A stretch of 64,000 nt of DNA from an uncultured Flavobacteriaceae bacterium (GTDB taxonomy: Bacteria; Bacteroidota; Bacteroidia; Flavobacteriales; Flavobacteriaceae), in the NCBI GenBank assembly GCA_947494205.1, contig CANLUH010000017.1:26149-90148 (forward strand), in the 5' to 3' direction. Below the pieces are notes generated by a model. The model saw only the letters and a list, made by a program, of their open reading frames with translations. It made no database searches and was not told the DNA's origin. Below, one piece after another: positions 1 through 9,300 of the stretch. Each line of letters begins with the position of its first letter. The first letter of the stretch is position 1. A program made the translations under genes and the position numbers.

Positions 1-171
1 ACTCATGGGGCCTAACATCATAGTTAAAATATTACCCTGTGCCATTAATTGAGACATGCCACAAACGAGTACTAAAAAAGACACTAAAAAAGGACCGCCG
101 CCTATACCTGCATAACCGCCAATGTAACCAACCGAAATACCTAATATAACATAGATGAATACATCACACAT
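1..171 (-). CDS. TauE/SafE family permease, N-terminal part only
   Basis: The first 57 codons read inward from an ATG at 171 and run off the window edge. The protein begins MCDVFIYVILGISVGYIGG and contains the glycine-rich stretch GYIGGYAGIGGGPF, typical of the first membrane helix and loop of the TauE/SafE (DUF81) family, which moves small anions such as sulfite or organosulfonates across the inner membrane. The start lies 3 bp after the stop of the upstream sensor kinase, so the two are probably one transcript. The substrate cannot be told from this fragment. Family call is likely but rests on a short piece. Confidence 0.7.
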   Translation of the reverse strand, partial: MCDVFIYVILGISVGYIGGYAGIGGGPFLVSFLVLVCGMSQLMAQGNILTMMLGPMS

Positions 172-174
172 ATA

Positions 175-2262
175 TTAATTTAATAATGGATAACCCATTT
201 TACTTTTTGGCAATTCTATATAAAAAGTACTTCCCTTTTTTAGTTCGCTATCTACCCAGATGCGTCCTTGATTTAGTTCTACCATTTCTTTACAGATAGT
301 TAACCCTAAACCAGTACCTTTTTCGTTATTGGTGCCAACAGTAGTGAATGTTTTGTCTTTAAAAAGTTTGTCTTGGTTTTCTTTAGAAATGCCTGTGCCA
401 GAATCTGCAATACTAATAATCGTTTTACCATTATCGTTAACCTTGTTGTTAATGGTTATTTGGTCTCCAGATTTACAAAATTTTACGGCATTGGCTAATA
501 AATTCTGAATAATGATTTCCACCATGCTGCGATCGGCAAAAACATAATCTCTAGACGTATTATTTATGAGTTCTATACCTTTTTTCTGAATCTTTTGCTC
601 TACAAGTTTTAATTTGTCTTCAAAAACTTCCTGAATATCAAATAAAGACGGTTTAGCTTCTAAAGATTGCATTTGAGATTTAGACCAATTCAATAAATTA
701 AAAAGTAATAAAGAAGCATTATTAGCATTGTCGCTTAACTCAGGCAGTAGGCTATTAAACTCTTCATCAGATAAAGACCCTTCTTTTAATAAATCTATAA
801 ATCCTTTGGTGGAGGTTAAAGAGTCTTTTAAATCATGAGAAACTATAGAGAATAATTTATCCTTAACATTATTTATGCTTTCTAGGTACTTACTTTGCTC
901 TAAAATAGCTTCGTTTTGTTGCTTTATCTGTTGGTTTTTCGCTTCTAACTCTCTAGTATACTTTAACTGACTGTTGCGTTTTAAGTATGAAGGAACAAAA
1001 AAGATAAGTGCTATAGCAAAAGCGGCCAATAGTGTATAAAAAACAAGTTTTAACCTACTAATACTTTCTTTGTTTTTTGCGGTTTCAGTGTTTTTTAATG
1101 TTTGATTTGCTAAAGGGAGCGTGTCTTTAACTAGTGTTGCTTCATTTATAGAATCTTTTATAGATTTTACTAAAGCGGGAGCAATTGTTTCCTTTTTTTT
1201 AGATTTTATTTTGTTTTTTAACTCATGGTATTCTCGTTGCCAAGCAAAAGCACGTTTAAAATTTCCTGTTGTAGAATCTAATGTTTTGTGTAATAAATAT
1301 GTGTCTAGTAATTCTGCTTCGCTGTTTATAACACGACCAATATTTCCTGCTTCCGATAGGTAATCGTTTGCAGCTTCATAATTATTAGTGTCGTAATTTA
1401 AAGCTCCTAGATTATTTAAAGAAATAAGAATGCCTAAATCGTTTTTAATGCTTCTATTTAGTTTTTCACCTTCATTTAATGTACGTCTAGCTAAAGCATA
1501 ACGCTTGGTTTTAACATAAGCGCCTCCTAGATTAGGTAAGATTTCTGCTCTTAAAAGGGTGTCGCTTCGCTTTACATATTCTAAAGTACTTGTGTAATAA
1601 TTAACTGCCTCTTTATATTCTTGTTTTTTAGAGTAAAGATCCCCTAAATTTTTACTAGATGCTATAATATTATTAGAGTTTTTAAGAACTTTGTCTTTCT
1701 CTAAACTTTTTAAGTAATAGACAATGGCATCATCTAGAGCATTTGTAGATTGGTAGGCTTTAGCAAGATTTTTATAGGCGTATGCTAAATCTTTATCTAA
1801 TTTTTTATGCTCCAGTTGCTGGATTCCAGAAAGAGCATCAATTATTCCAGCCTTATAATCTCCAGCCTTAATTTTAGTAACACCAAGCTTACTGTTAATT
1901 TTTGCGATATTTAATGTATCGTTTAATGAAATGTATAGACGTTTGGATTCGGTATAAAAACTAACAGCTTTTTTGTGCTCCTCTTTTTTAGAATAGATTA
2001 AAGCTTTTAAATATAATGTTTGTGCAAGCCCTTTATTAAATTCAATGTCTTTAGATAGTTTTTCGCTCTGCTCTATATATTTTAAAGCTAAATCATAATC
2101 ATTAGCCTCATAATGTAATGTAATAATCTCTATACAAGTATTTACTTTACTCGAATCTACTTGTTTAAAAGCTAAATCTATGGTAAGCTGTTCTAAATCT
2201 TTAGTTTGAGAAAGACTTAGTGATGAAATAAATAAGCATAGAAGAACAAGAATTTGTCTCAT
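175..2262 (-). CDS. TPR-containing sensor histidine kinase
   Basis: 695 residues. A signal peptide (about 1-18) is followed by TPR-like helical repeats (about 40-345) placed in the periplasm, one membrane helix (about 404-424), a coiled coil, a HisKA domain with the phosphoacceptor at His476 (SIVSHDLKDSL) and a HATPase_c domain with N box (NLLANAVKF), G1 (DSGTGIS) and G2 (GTGLGLTI). There is no receiver domain. The H box has Ser where many family members have Pro (HDLKxP). It should autophosphorylate and pass phosphate to an unlinked regulator. It sits 3 bp upstream of a TauE/SafE gene, hinting at a link to anion transport. The class is certain; the signal is unknown. Confidence 0.93.
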   Translation of the reverse strand: MRQILVLLCLFISSLSLSQTKDLEQLTIDLAFKQVDSSKVNTCIEIITLHYEANDYDLALKYIEQSEKLSKDIEFNKGLAQTLYLKALIYSKKEEHKKAVSFYTESKRLYISLNDTLNIAKINSKLGVTKIKAGDYKAGIIDALSGIQQLEHKKLDKDLAYAYKNLAKAYQSTNALDDAIVYYLKSLEKDKVLKNSNNIIASSKNLGDLYSKKQEYKEAVNYYTSTLEYVKRSDTLLRAEILPNLGGAYVKTKRYALARRTLNEGEKLNRSIKNDLGILISLNNLGALNYDTNNYEAANDYLSEAGNIGRVINSEAELLDTYLLHKTLDSTTGNFKRAFAWQREYHELKNKIKSKKKETIAPALVKSIKDSINEATLVKDTLPLANQTLKNTETAKNKESISRLKLVFYTLLAAFAIALIFFVPSYLKRNSQLKYTRELEAKNQQIKQQNEAILEQSKYLESINNVKDKLFSIVSHDLKDSLTSTKGFIDLLKEGSLSDEEFNSLLPELSDNANNASLLLFNLLNWSKSQMQSLEAKPSLFDIQEVFEDKLKLVEQKIQKKGIELINNTSRDYVFADRSMVEIIIQNLLANAVKFCKSGDQITINNKVNDNGKTIISIADSGTGISKENQDKLFKDKTFTTVGTNNEKGTGLGLTICKEMVELNQGRIWVDSELKKGSTFYIELPKSKMGYPLLN

Positions 2263-2760
2263 ATATTCTTTAGGAGCATAGAATAAAAGCTAGTAGAGTT
2301 GCTTAAATAAGTTAAAAAATCGAGTCGAAATTAGGCTTAGCATTTACAGGCTGTACTTTTTATAGGTTAATAGCGTAACAAAAATTGAAAAAAAGTAGCA
2401 CAAAAGCTAATTTTTAGGTCTTAATGACAAAAAAATAGATGAAGTGAAACTTTACTCTTTAAGCTATGTAATATATCGATAAAATGTTAAAAAAATGATA
2501 AATTATTCGGTTTTTTATGATTTGTATTGTGAAATGGTTTTTTAGACTGTAAGTGGTTTTTAATTAGTGTATTAAGGCTTTAAATACTGTTGTTTAATTT
2601 CCCTAAAAAGTAATATCACTATAAATAGAATATGAAACTTTTATAAAGACCTATATAAAAGCATTCAATACCTGTTTTTATAACTCTAATTTTAAAACAA
2701 TTTTAGTACAAAAATCAAATAATAAAAATACTATCTTTGTCGGTCTAAAAGTTAATATAA
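2263..2760. other. Intergenic region between divergent genes
   Basis: Almost 500 bp of very AT-rich DNA between the sensor kinase start and argS. Apart from the argS -7 element near its right end I see no open reading frame, hairpin with a T-run, or RNA gene. It presumably carries the kinase promoter at its left end, but no clean TAnnTTTG is visible there. Confidence 0.5.
2732..2739 (+). promoter_or_regulatory. argS promoter, -7 element
   Basis: TATCTTTG matches the Bacteroidota consensus TAnnTTTG exactly. Transcription would start near 2744, about 17 nt before the argS ATG. No clear TTTG is seen at the expected -33 distance. Confidence 0.6.
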
Positions 2761-4551
2761 ATGAGCCTACAAGCGATCTTATCGAATCACGTACAACAAG
2801 CAGTAAAAACAATTTTTAGTGCCGATTTACAAACCGTAGAATTTCAAGCCACTCGTAAAGAGTTTGCAGGAGATATTACTATTGTCGTTTTTCCTATGTT
2901 ACGCGTTGTAAAAGGAAATCCTGTGCAGATAGGAAATACAATTGGGCAATATTTAGTAGATAACGTAGAGGACGTTACAGGGTTTAACGTTGTAAAAGGA
3001 TTTTTAAATATTGAAATTAGTGATGCTTTTTACATTAACTTTTTTAATGCAATAAAAACAAATAAAACGTTTGGGTTTGTTACGCCACAGGAAGACGAAA
3101 AAGCCGTAATGGTAGAGTATTCTTCACCAAATACAAACAAACCATTACACTTAGGCCACATTAGAAATAACTTATTAGGTTATAGTGTAGCCGAAATTAT
3201 AAAAGCTTCAGGAAAAACCGTTTATAAAACGCAAATTATTAATGATAGAGGGATACATATTTGTAAAAGTATGTTAGCTTGGAAGCGTTTTGGAAATGAA
3301 GAAACACCAGAGAGTACAGGCTTAAAAGGTGATAAATTGGTTGGTAATTATTATGTAAAGTTCGACCAAGAGTATAAAAAAGAAATAGAAGCTTTAGTAG
3401 CCGAAGGTAAAACTGTAGAAGAAGCTAAAAAAGAAGCACCTATTTTAGTTGAAGCACAAAACATGCTTTTAAAGTGGGAAGCAGGAGATGAAGAAACCGT
3501 TGCGCTTTGGGAAACGATGAACCAATGGGTGTATAGTGGATTTGATATTACGTATAAAAATTTAGGAGTAGATTTCGACTGTCTATACTACGAAAGTAAA
3601 ACCTATTTATTAGGAAAAGAATTTATAGACCAAGGCTTAAAAACCGGTGTGTTTATAAAAAAAGAAGACGGTTCGGTTTGGTGTGATTTAACAAGCGACG
3701 GACTAGATGAAAAAATAGTATTACGTAGCGATGGTACTGCAGTTTACATGACTCAAGACATTGGTACAGCAATACAACGTATAAAAGATTACCCAGATGT
3801 AGGTGGTATGGTTTACACCGTGGGGAATGAGCAAGATTATCACTTTAAAGTCCTATTTTTAATCCTGAAAAAATTAGGATTCGACTGGGCAAAAAGCTTA
3901 CACCATTTGAGTTATGGAATGGTAGATTTACCATCTGGAAAAATGAAAAGTAGAGAAGGAACTGTTGTAGATGCCGACGAGTTAATTATTGAAATGGCCG
4001 ATACAGCAAAGGATATCTCTGAAGAACTAGGCAAGCTAGACGGTTATACAGATGCTGAAAAAGCAGATTTGTATAAAACCATAGGTTTAGGAGCTTTAAA
4101 ATATTACATATTAAAAGTAGACCCTAAAAAGCGTATTCTATTTGATCCTAAAGAATCTATAGATTTTCAAGGAAATACAGGGCCTTTTATACAATATACT
4201 TATGCTAGAATTCAGTCTATATTACGTAAAGCAGATATAGAAGAAGCAGAGTTGTCAAGTAAAACAGATAAGTCTATTGTGTTGCATGAAAAAGAAAAAG
4301 CATTACTTAAACAAGTACAATTGTTTCCAGAAGTAATACAAAATGCAGCTAAACAGCATAGTCCAGCTTTAATAGCAAATTATGTATATGATTTGGTGAA
4401 ATTTTATAACTCATTTTTTCAAAACGTACAAATATTGGGTACAGGGAACGAAACTGAAAAAATATTTAGAGTTCAATTATCTCAATTAGTTTCGAATACT
4501 ATTAAAAATGCACTAGGTCTATTAGGAATAGATGCGCCACAACGTATGTAG
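2761..4551 (+). CDS. argS: Arginyl-tRNA synthetase
   Basis: 596 residues, the normal length. It charges tRNA-Arg with arginine in the cytoplasm. The class I HIGH motif appears as HLGH (about 131-134) within SSPNTNKPLHLGHIRN, and the KMSKS loop as KMKSREG (about 394-400). An N-terminal Arg_tRNA_synt_N domain precedes the catalytic core, and the C-terminal DALR anticodon-binding domain holds YTYARIQSILRKA and ends GLLGIDAPQRM, a usual ArgRS tail. It has its own promoter and a strong terminator, so it is probably transcribed alone. Confidence 0.98.
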   Translation: MSLQAILSNHVQQAVKTIFSADLQTVEFQATRKEFAGDITIVVFPMLRVVKGNPVQIGNTIGQYLVDNVEDVTGFNVVKGFLNIEISDAFYINFFNAIKTNKTFGFVTPQEDEKAVMVEYSSPNTNKPLHLGHIRNNLLGYSVAEIIKASGKTVYKTQIINDRGIHICKSMLAWKRFGNEETPESTGLKGDKLVGNYYVKFDQEYKKEIEALVAEGKTVEEAKKEAPILVEAQNMLLKWEAGDEETVALWETMNQWVYSGFDITYKNLGVDFDCLYYESKTYLLGKEFIDQGLKTGVFIKKEDGSVWCDLTSDGLDEKIVLRSDGTAVYMTQDIGTAIQRIKDYPDVGGMVYTVGNEQDYHFKVLFLILKKLGFDWAKSLHHLSYGMVDLPSGKMKSREGTVVDADELIIEMADTAKDISEELGKLDGYTDAEKADLYKTIGLGALKYYILKVDPKKRILFDPKESIDFQGNTGPFIQYTYARIQSILRKADIEEAELSSKTDKSIVLHEKEKALLKQVQLFPEVIQNAAKQHSPALIANYVYDLVKFYNSFFQNVQILGTGNETEKIFRVQLSQLVSNTIKNALGLLGIDAPQRM

Positions 4552-4592
4552 GTAGATAATTTTACTAATATATAGCTATAACAATAAAATTT

Positions 4593-4638
4593 AAAAAGCA
4601 TGCAATTTGAAATGTCGTTTCAGATTGCATGCTTTTTT
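4593..4638 (+). terminator. argS terminator (bidirectional)
   Basis: A long hairpin: the arm AAAAAGCATGCAAT pairs perfectly with ATTGCATGCTTTTT, extended inward by TTGAAA/TTTCAG with one wobble pair around a four-base loop, followed by T residues. The A-run on the left arm lets it also stop transcription coming from the 59-residue gene on the other strand. Confidence 0.85.
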
Positions 4639-4656
4639 GTTAACCTGAGTTAGACA

Positions 4657-4836
4657 TTAACTAAAGGCGTCTTTTTTTATGGTGAGGTCTTCTTTCTCCT
4701 CCTTTTCATCAATCTGTTCTGTAGTATACTGTGGGAGTTTATCTTTATATTTAAAAGTCATAGGCACCGGAAAAAAGGCAGCCATAACGACCAAAATAAT
4801 TAACCCCGTAATGCGGAGTGTTTTTTTTACGTTCAT
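4657..4836 (-). CDS. Small single-pass membrane protein, 59 aa
   Basis: An ATG at 4836 opens 59 codons ending in TAA at 4657-4659. The protein has a basic N-terminus (MNVKKTLR), one hydrophobic helix (about 9-25, TGLIILVVMAAFFPVP) and a charged tail rich in Glu, Asp and Lys (QIDEKEEKEDLTIKKDAFS). That is the layout of a membrane-anchored or exported small protein. It is the third of three genes in the same direction, 87 bp after the previous stop, and ends just before the argS terminator hairpin. I do not recognise a family; the organised composition argues for a real gene. Confidence 0.6.
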   Translation of the reverse strand: MNVKKTLRITGLIILVVMAAFFPVPMTFKYKDKLPQYTTEQIDEKEEKEDLTIKKDAFS

Positions 4837-4923
4837 AATTTATATTTTTCAATGAGTAAAATGATATAAATAGCCATAGCTATTTAGCCCTTTATGAATA
4901 TTAAAAGGACTTAATAAGATGTA

Positions 4924-5277
4924 TTACATTGAAAAATAATGAGAATCGGATTGTAGTAATGCTTGTAAAAAGAATAAGTCTTGTTTCTTTTTAAATAAAC
5001 GATAAAGCGCTTGTTGTTTAAATAAACGTATGATAGAATTACTATTTTGAATATTTAATAGTGTTTCAAAATTATACTTTGTGTAGTAATTAAAAACTAC
5101 TTGAAATACATTTACTTTTAAATAATCGTTATATGAAACGCTATTAGAGTTAGAAGTAAAACCTTCTACTAACTCAGTAATGGTAACAGAAGTATTACTC
5201 GTAGTCGCATAGCCTGTAAAAGATGCTAACGATACAAGTAAAATAAAACTGTAAAAGTATTTATGTAGTTTAAACAT
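4924..5277 (-). CDS. Hypothetical exported protein
   Basis: 117 residues. The N-terminus (MFKLHKYFYSFILLVSLASFTGYA) is a convincing signal peptide with likely cleavage near residue 24. The mature part is about 90 residues, rich in Asn, Ser and aromatic residues, with a basic stretch (RLFKQQALYRLFKKKQ). I recognise no domain. The start is 21 bp after the CIA30-family stop, so the two are likely co-transcribed. Function unknown. Confidence 0.65.
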   Translation of the reverse strand: MFKLHKYFYSFILLVSLASFTGYATTSNTSVTITELVEGFTSNSNSVSYNDYLKVNVFQVVFNYYTKYNFETLLNIQNSNSIIRLFKQQALYRLFKKKQDLFFLQALLQSDSHYFSM

Positions 5278-5298
5278 TATTATAAATATAGTAATATT

Positions 5299-5850
5299 TT
5301 ATTCAAATTTTATATAATCTATTTCAATATCAAAAGGACCAGAAATTTTATCGCTAATAATTATTGCGATATTGTATACATCATCTAAAGCTTTACTAGG
5401 CATAGAATGGCCTATAACCTGGCTAATTTTATAGTGTTTAAAGTCTGTTAAATTTACTTTTAATTCTTGCCAATCTTTGGTTTTAGGACTAAAAATATGT
5501 TTGTAATATGGAATGTAATAACGTTGAGAGTTTTTTAACGATAAACCAAACGTACGTGTTAAGCTGTTGCTTTTATATCTAATTGTTACCGTTTTACAAC
5601 TAGCTAAAGATTGCTCAGGAATTAAAGTTCTAATACTAGCAAAACCTCCATTATTTTCTAAAGATACTTTACCTGAAAATTTCACACTATTATCAGTCAA
5701 TATTGCATTAGATTGAGATAGACCACCCATAACACCGTCGTTAACAATACGCCAAGAATCTCCATCTTTAGAGTCGCCAAAATCAATAATATATCCAGTA
5801 GTAGTTGTAGCCATTATAAAAGGTGTAATAAGTAACATTAAAAATCGCAT
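5299..5850 (-). CDS. CIA30 family protein
   Basis: 183 residues. After a signal peptide (about 1-19, MRFLMLLITPFIMATTTTG) the whole protein fits the CIA30 beta-sandwich family, first known as a mitochondrial complex I assembly factor: WRIVNDGVMGGLSQS near the start, then FSGKVSLENNGGFASIRT and the ending FDIEIDYIKFE. Bacterial members are secreted or periplasmic and of unknown role; the fold resembles carbohydrate-binding modules. It probably leads a three-gene transcript with the two small exported or membrane proteins downstream. Family call is firm, function is not. Confidence 0.85.
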   Translation of the reverse strand: MRFLMLLITPFIMATTTTGYIIDFGDSKDGDSWRIVNDGVMGGLSQSNAILTDNSVKFSGKVSLENNGGFASIRTLIPEQSLASCKTVTIRYKSNSLTRTFGLSLKNSQRYYIPYYKHIFSPKTKDWQELKVNLTDFKHYKISQVIGHSMPSKALDDVYNIAIIISDKISGPFDIEIDYIKFE

Positions 5851-6009
5851 GGTTTTCTTTTAAAGATACAACATCATAAAAAGTTTAAAAATAGATTTAA
5901 CTTTAATTAAGAGTTTTGTTTAATTAAATAGCTTCATTTTAAAAGAAACATTAAACAAAACAACAGGTTTCAACCTAAAAAATAACTAAGGTTATATAAA
6001 ATAAAAACT

Positions 6010-6017
6010 TACATTTG
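6010..6017 (+). promoter_or_regulatory. -7 element just before the SprT-like gene
   Basis: TACATTTG fits TAnnTTTG and ends 5 bp before the ATG at 6023, so transcription would begin at or next to the start codon, giving a leaderless mRNA. No clear TTTG lies upstream, which lowers confidence. Confidence 0.4.
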
Positions 6018-6022
6018 TTGTA

Positions 6023-6619
6023 ATGCAGAGTATATTACAAAACCATATTCCTGAACAAGCAATACCACACGTTTTACAACTATTAGAACATGATCATTTA
6101 ACTGTTTTAGTAAAAAAAGAACGTAAAACTAGACATGGAGATTACAGGAAACTACCCAATGGAAAGCACCAGATAACGGTAAATGGTAATTTAAATAGTT
6201 ATCGGTTTTTAATCACACTAATACACGAGATAGCACATTTTGAGGCATTTAAAAAGTATGGTCGCCTTATAAAACCACATGGAATAGAGTGGAAGCATAC
6301 GTTTCAGCATTTAATGTTACCGTTTTTAAATCCCAATGTATTTCCACAACATTTATTACCATTATTAGCCAATCATTTTAAAAACCCTAAAGCATCAAGC
6401 GATACAGATATAACATTGGCTTTAGCATTAAAAAAATACGATGCACCAAACGATAATTACTATGTTTCTCAATTACCAGTTGGTAGTGTATTTAAATTAT
6501 ATAACGGTAGATGTTTTAAAAAAGGAAAAAAACGTACAAAACGTTACGAATGTATTGAAATTAATACAGGAAAAGTGTATCTTTTTAACCCCAATGCAGA
6601 AGTACAATTGTTAGAGTAG
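6023..6619 (+). CDS. SprT-like zinc metalloprotein
   Basis: 198 residues. The SprT-like zinc site is clear: HEIAH at 68-72 and the third ligand His86 in the motif PHGIEWKHTF. SprT relatives cut DNA-protein crosslinks in eukaryotes (Spartan); the bacterial role is poorly known. The paired CxxC zinc ribbon found at the C-terminus of many SprT proteins is absent: only two Cys remain (CFKKGKKRTKRYEC), in a basic stretch that could touch nucleic acid. It stands alone between the CIA30 group and manC. Confidence 0.85.
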   Translation: MQSILQNHIPEQAIPHVLQLLEHDHLTVLVKKERKTRHGDYRKLPNGKHQITVNGNLNSYRFLITLIHEIAHFEAFKKYGRLIKPHGIEWKHTFQHLMLPFLNPNVFPQHLLPLLANHFKNPKASSDTDITLALALKKYDAPNDNYYVSQLPVGSVFKLYNGRCFKKGKKRTKRYECIEINTGKVYLFNPNAEVQLLE

Positions 6620-6712
6620 CAATTACATGCTGTAAAAATGAAAGAATGATTCAAAATGATGTTTACAAAAATGTGTAACACTAAACATGCAATGTAGACT
6701 TATAGAAAGTAT

Positions 6713-7792
6713 ATGAATAAAAACTATTACGCAATACTAATGGCAGGAGGCGTTGGATCTCGATTTTGGCCAGTAAGTACAGAGACATTTCCTAAACAAT
6801 TTCACGATATGTTAGGAACGGGAGATACACTTATTCAAAAAACGTTTCAACGTTTATCTCAAAGTATTCCTAAAGAGAACATTTTTATTTTAACGAATGA
6901 GCGTTATAACGATTTAGTATTTCAGCAATTACCAGAAGTAACTAATCGACAAGTTGTTTTAGAACCCGCTATGCGTAATACAGCACCATGTATTTTATAT
7001 GCTTCGCTAAAAATTCAGAAGGAAAACCCAGATGCAGTAATGATAGTTGCTCCAAGTGATCATTGGATCGAAGATGAAGACGCCTTTACAAAAAACGTAC
7101 AAGATGCTTTTAACTTTTGTGAAAACAATAATGCTTTAATGACCTTGGGTATACAACCAACATTTCCTAACACAGGTTATGGCTATATAGAATATAATAC
7201 ACAGTCTACAGAAAAAATAAAACCCGTAAATCAATTTCGAGAAAAACCAGATTACCAAACAGCCAAAGAATTCATCGCAAAAGGTAATTTTTTGTGGAAT
7301 GCAGGGATTTTTATGTGGAGCGTGAAAACAGTATTAGAGACCTTTAAAACGAATCAGCCAGAATTGTTCGCTTTGTTCGAAAAAGGAATACCTGTTTATA
7401 ATACCGATTTTGAAGACGACTTTATAAGAGATAATTATGGTAAGGCAGAAAACATTTCGGTAGATTATGCCATAATGGAAAAATCTAATAATGTTTATGT
7501 ATTACCTGCAACATTCGATTGGAACGACTTAGGAACTTGGGGAAGTTTATATGATAAGCTAGATAAAGACGATAATAACAATGCTGTAGTTAATGCAAGA
7601 ACATTAACAGAAGACGCATCGGGAAATATGATTAGAACAAAAGACAATAAAGTTGTAGTTGTCGACGGTTTAAAAGATTATATAATTGTAGATAAAGATG
7701 AGGTGCTTTTAATTTATCCTAAAACAAAAGAGCAGGATATTAAAAAAGTGCTTAAAAATGTAAAAAATAACTTTGGAAATCATTTAGGGTAA
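6713..7792 (+). CDS. manC: Mannose-1-phosphate guanylyltransferase
   Basis: 359 residues. It makes GDP-mannose from mannose-1-phosphate and GTP, feeding polysaccharide and glycoprotein synthesis. The nucleotidyltransferase signature MAGGVGSRFWP...FPKQF lies at about 10-29, with VAPSDHW and FREKP further on. It is the short form without the fused C-terminal isomerase domain. DUF389 follows after 32 bp on the same strand and may be co-transcribed. Confidence 0.93.
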   Translation: MNKNYYAILMAGGVGSRFWPVSTETFPKQFHDMLGTGDTLIQKTFQRLSQSIPKENIFILTNERYNDLVFQQLPEVTNRQVVLEPAMRNTAPCILYASLKIQKENPDAVMIVAPSDHWIEDEDAFTKNVQDAFNFCENNNALMTLGIQPTFPNTGYGYIEYNTQSTEKIKPVNQFREKPDYQTAKEFIAKGNFLWNAGIFMWSVKTVLETFKTNQPELFALFEKGIPVYNTDFEDDFIRDNYGKAENISVDYAIMEKSNNVYVLPATFDWNDLGTWGSLYDKLDKDDNNNAVVNARTLTEDASGNMIRTKDNKVVVVDGLKDYIIVDKDEVLLIYPKTKEQDIKKVLKNVKNNFGNHLG

Positions 7793-7824
7793 ATCCATAA
7801 AAGAACCTACCAACTAACAATATT

Positions 7825-9288
7825 ATGGAAGAAAATAAATTTAACTTTTCTGACGAAGAAACAAACAATGACGATACAGTAAAACAATCTAAAGAAGCAG
7901 TAAGAAAAGATGCGCAAGGTTTTTTAAAAAGTATAAAAACCTTTTTTATAGAGTTATTAGATTTTAGAGATGATACCGATAGAGATGCTACTATAGAAGC
8001 CATAAAAGTAGACATCCCCTTTAAAGGAGCAACAGCTTGGATTTTAATCTGCTCAATATTTGTAGCCTCTATAGGTTTAAATGCAGATTCAACAGCGGTT
8101 GTAATAGGAGCCATGTTAATTTCGCCGCTAATGGGGCCTATTTTAGGTATTGGTTTATCTATAGCAATTAACGATATCGATACGTTAAAAAAATCACTAA
8201 TAAACTTAGCTGTTATGATTGTGCTGAGTTTACTAACGGCCTTTTTGTTTTTTAGGTTTTTTCCATTAAGTGAAGATACCTCAGAGTTATTAGGGCGTGT
8301 ACAACCCGATATTAGAGATGTTTTAATAGCCTTTTTTGGAGGTTCGGCTTTAATTATAGCACGTACCAAAAAAGGAACTATTGCCTCCGTTATTTTTGGT
8401 GTAGCTATTGCAACAGCATTAATGCCACCATTATGTACAGCAGGTTATGGTTTAGCTAAAGGTAATTTTACGTACTTCGGTCAAGCCATGTACTTATTTA
8501 CTATTAATACTATATTTATTGCATTAGCTACATTTTTAATACTTAAAATTTTACGTTTTCCGATGCTTAAATATGCTAATTCGGCAAAACGTAAACGTAT
8601 TGCTAGGATAGCTTCTTTGGTAGCAATTGTAGTAATGATACCAGCGGTAATGACGTTTTTAAGTGTACTAAGAGAAAGTCAGTTTAATGTAGATGCTAAT
8701 AGATATATAAAAACAGAACTAAAAGCGTTGCCAAATGCAAATTATATAGAAAAGAATGCGACTTACGAGTTTAAACCAGGATTGAAGTCTATTATAGAAT
8801 TAACCACATTTGGATCCGATGAAATTTCCGAAGAAACCGAAGCAGTACTTAAGCAACGTTTTTTAGCTTATAATTATCTTAACAATACAGAGTTAGTAAT
8901 TAATCAAGCAAAAAATAGAGTGATTAATAATTTAGAGTATATGGAGGAACTACGTACACGAGATTCTTTAGATTTAATGACGCAGCAGCAAAAAATTACA
9001 TTTTTAGAAGGAAAAGTAAAGCAACTCTCTAAGCTTGAAAGACATTACATTCCTTTTGAGACTATTACAGAAGAAGTGAAAATAAATTATGAAAACCTTG
9101 AGTCCTTATCCTATTCTAAGGTTATAAATTCTAATTTTAAAAAACTAGATACTGTTAATGTCTTTCTAGTAAAGTGGAATGATTCTTTAATTAATCAAGA
9201 AGCGCAAATAAAGCAGGAAGTAAAATTAAAAGAATGGCTTAAATTAAGGCTAAAACTAGATACATTAGTTGTTAAAAAGAATTACTAA
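7825..9288 (+). CDS. DUF389 membrane protein
   Basis: 487 residues. A cytoplasmic acidic N-terminus (about 1-70) is followed by a multi-helix membrane domain (about 70-290) with the DUF389 hallmarks: ADSTAVVIGAMLISPLMGP and later ATALMPPLCTAGYGLA. The remaining C-terminal 200 residues are soluble, with a heptad-like helical stretch (LRTRDSLDLMTQQQKITFLEGK). The family is widespread but has no established function. It lies 32 bp after manC. Confidence 0.88.
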   Translation: MEENKFNFSDEETNNDDTVKQSKEAVRKDAQGFLKSIKTFFIELLDFRDDTDRDATIEAIKVDIPFKGATAWILICSIFVASIGLNADSTAVVIGAMLISPLMGPILGIGLSIAINDIDTLKKSLINLAVMIVLSLLTAFLFFRFFPLSEDTSELLGRVQPDIRDVLIAFFGGSALIIARTKKGTIASVIFGVAIATALMPPLCTAGYGLAKGNFTYFGQAMYLFTINTIFIALATFLILKILRFPMLKYANSAKRKRIARIASLVAIVVMIPAVMTFLSVLRESQFNVDANRYIKTELKALPNANYIEKNATYEFKPGLKSIIELTTFGSDEISEETEAVLKQRFLAYNYLNNTELVINQAKNRVINNLEYMEELRTRDSLDLMTQQQKITFLEGKVKQLSKLERHYIPFETITEEVKINYENLESLSYSKVINSNFKKLDTVNVFLVKWNDSLINQEAQIKQEVKLKEWLKLRLKLDTLVVKKNY

Positions 9289-9300
9289 TTAAATAGTTGT

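Noticed and set aside
7752..8369. 205-codon open frame on the minus strand over the DUF389 gene
   Set aside because: It lies antisense to a complete, recognised gene, has a low-complexity Ser/Lys/Ile-rich translation without domain features, and starts inside the conserved membrane domain of DUF389.
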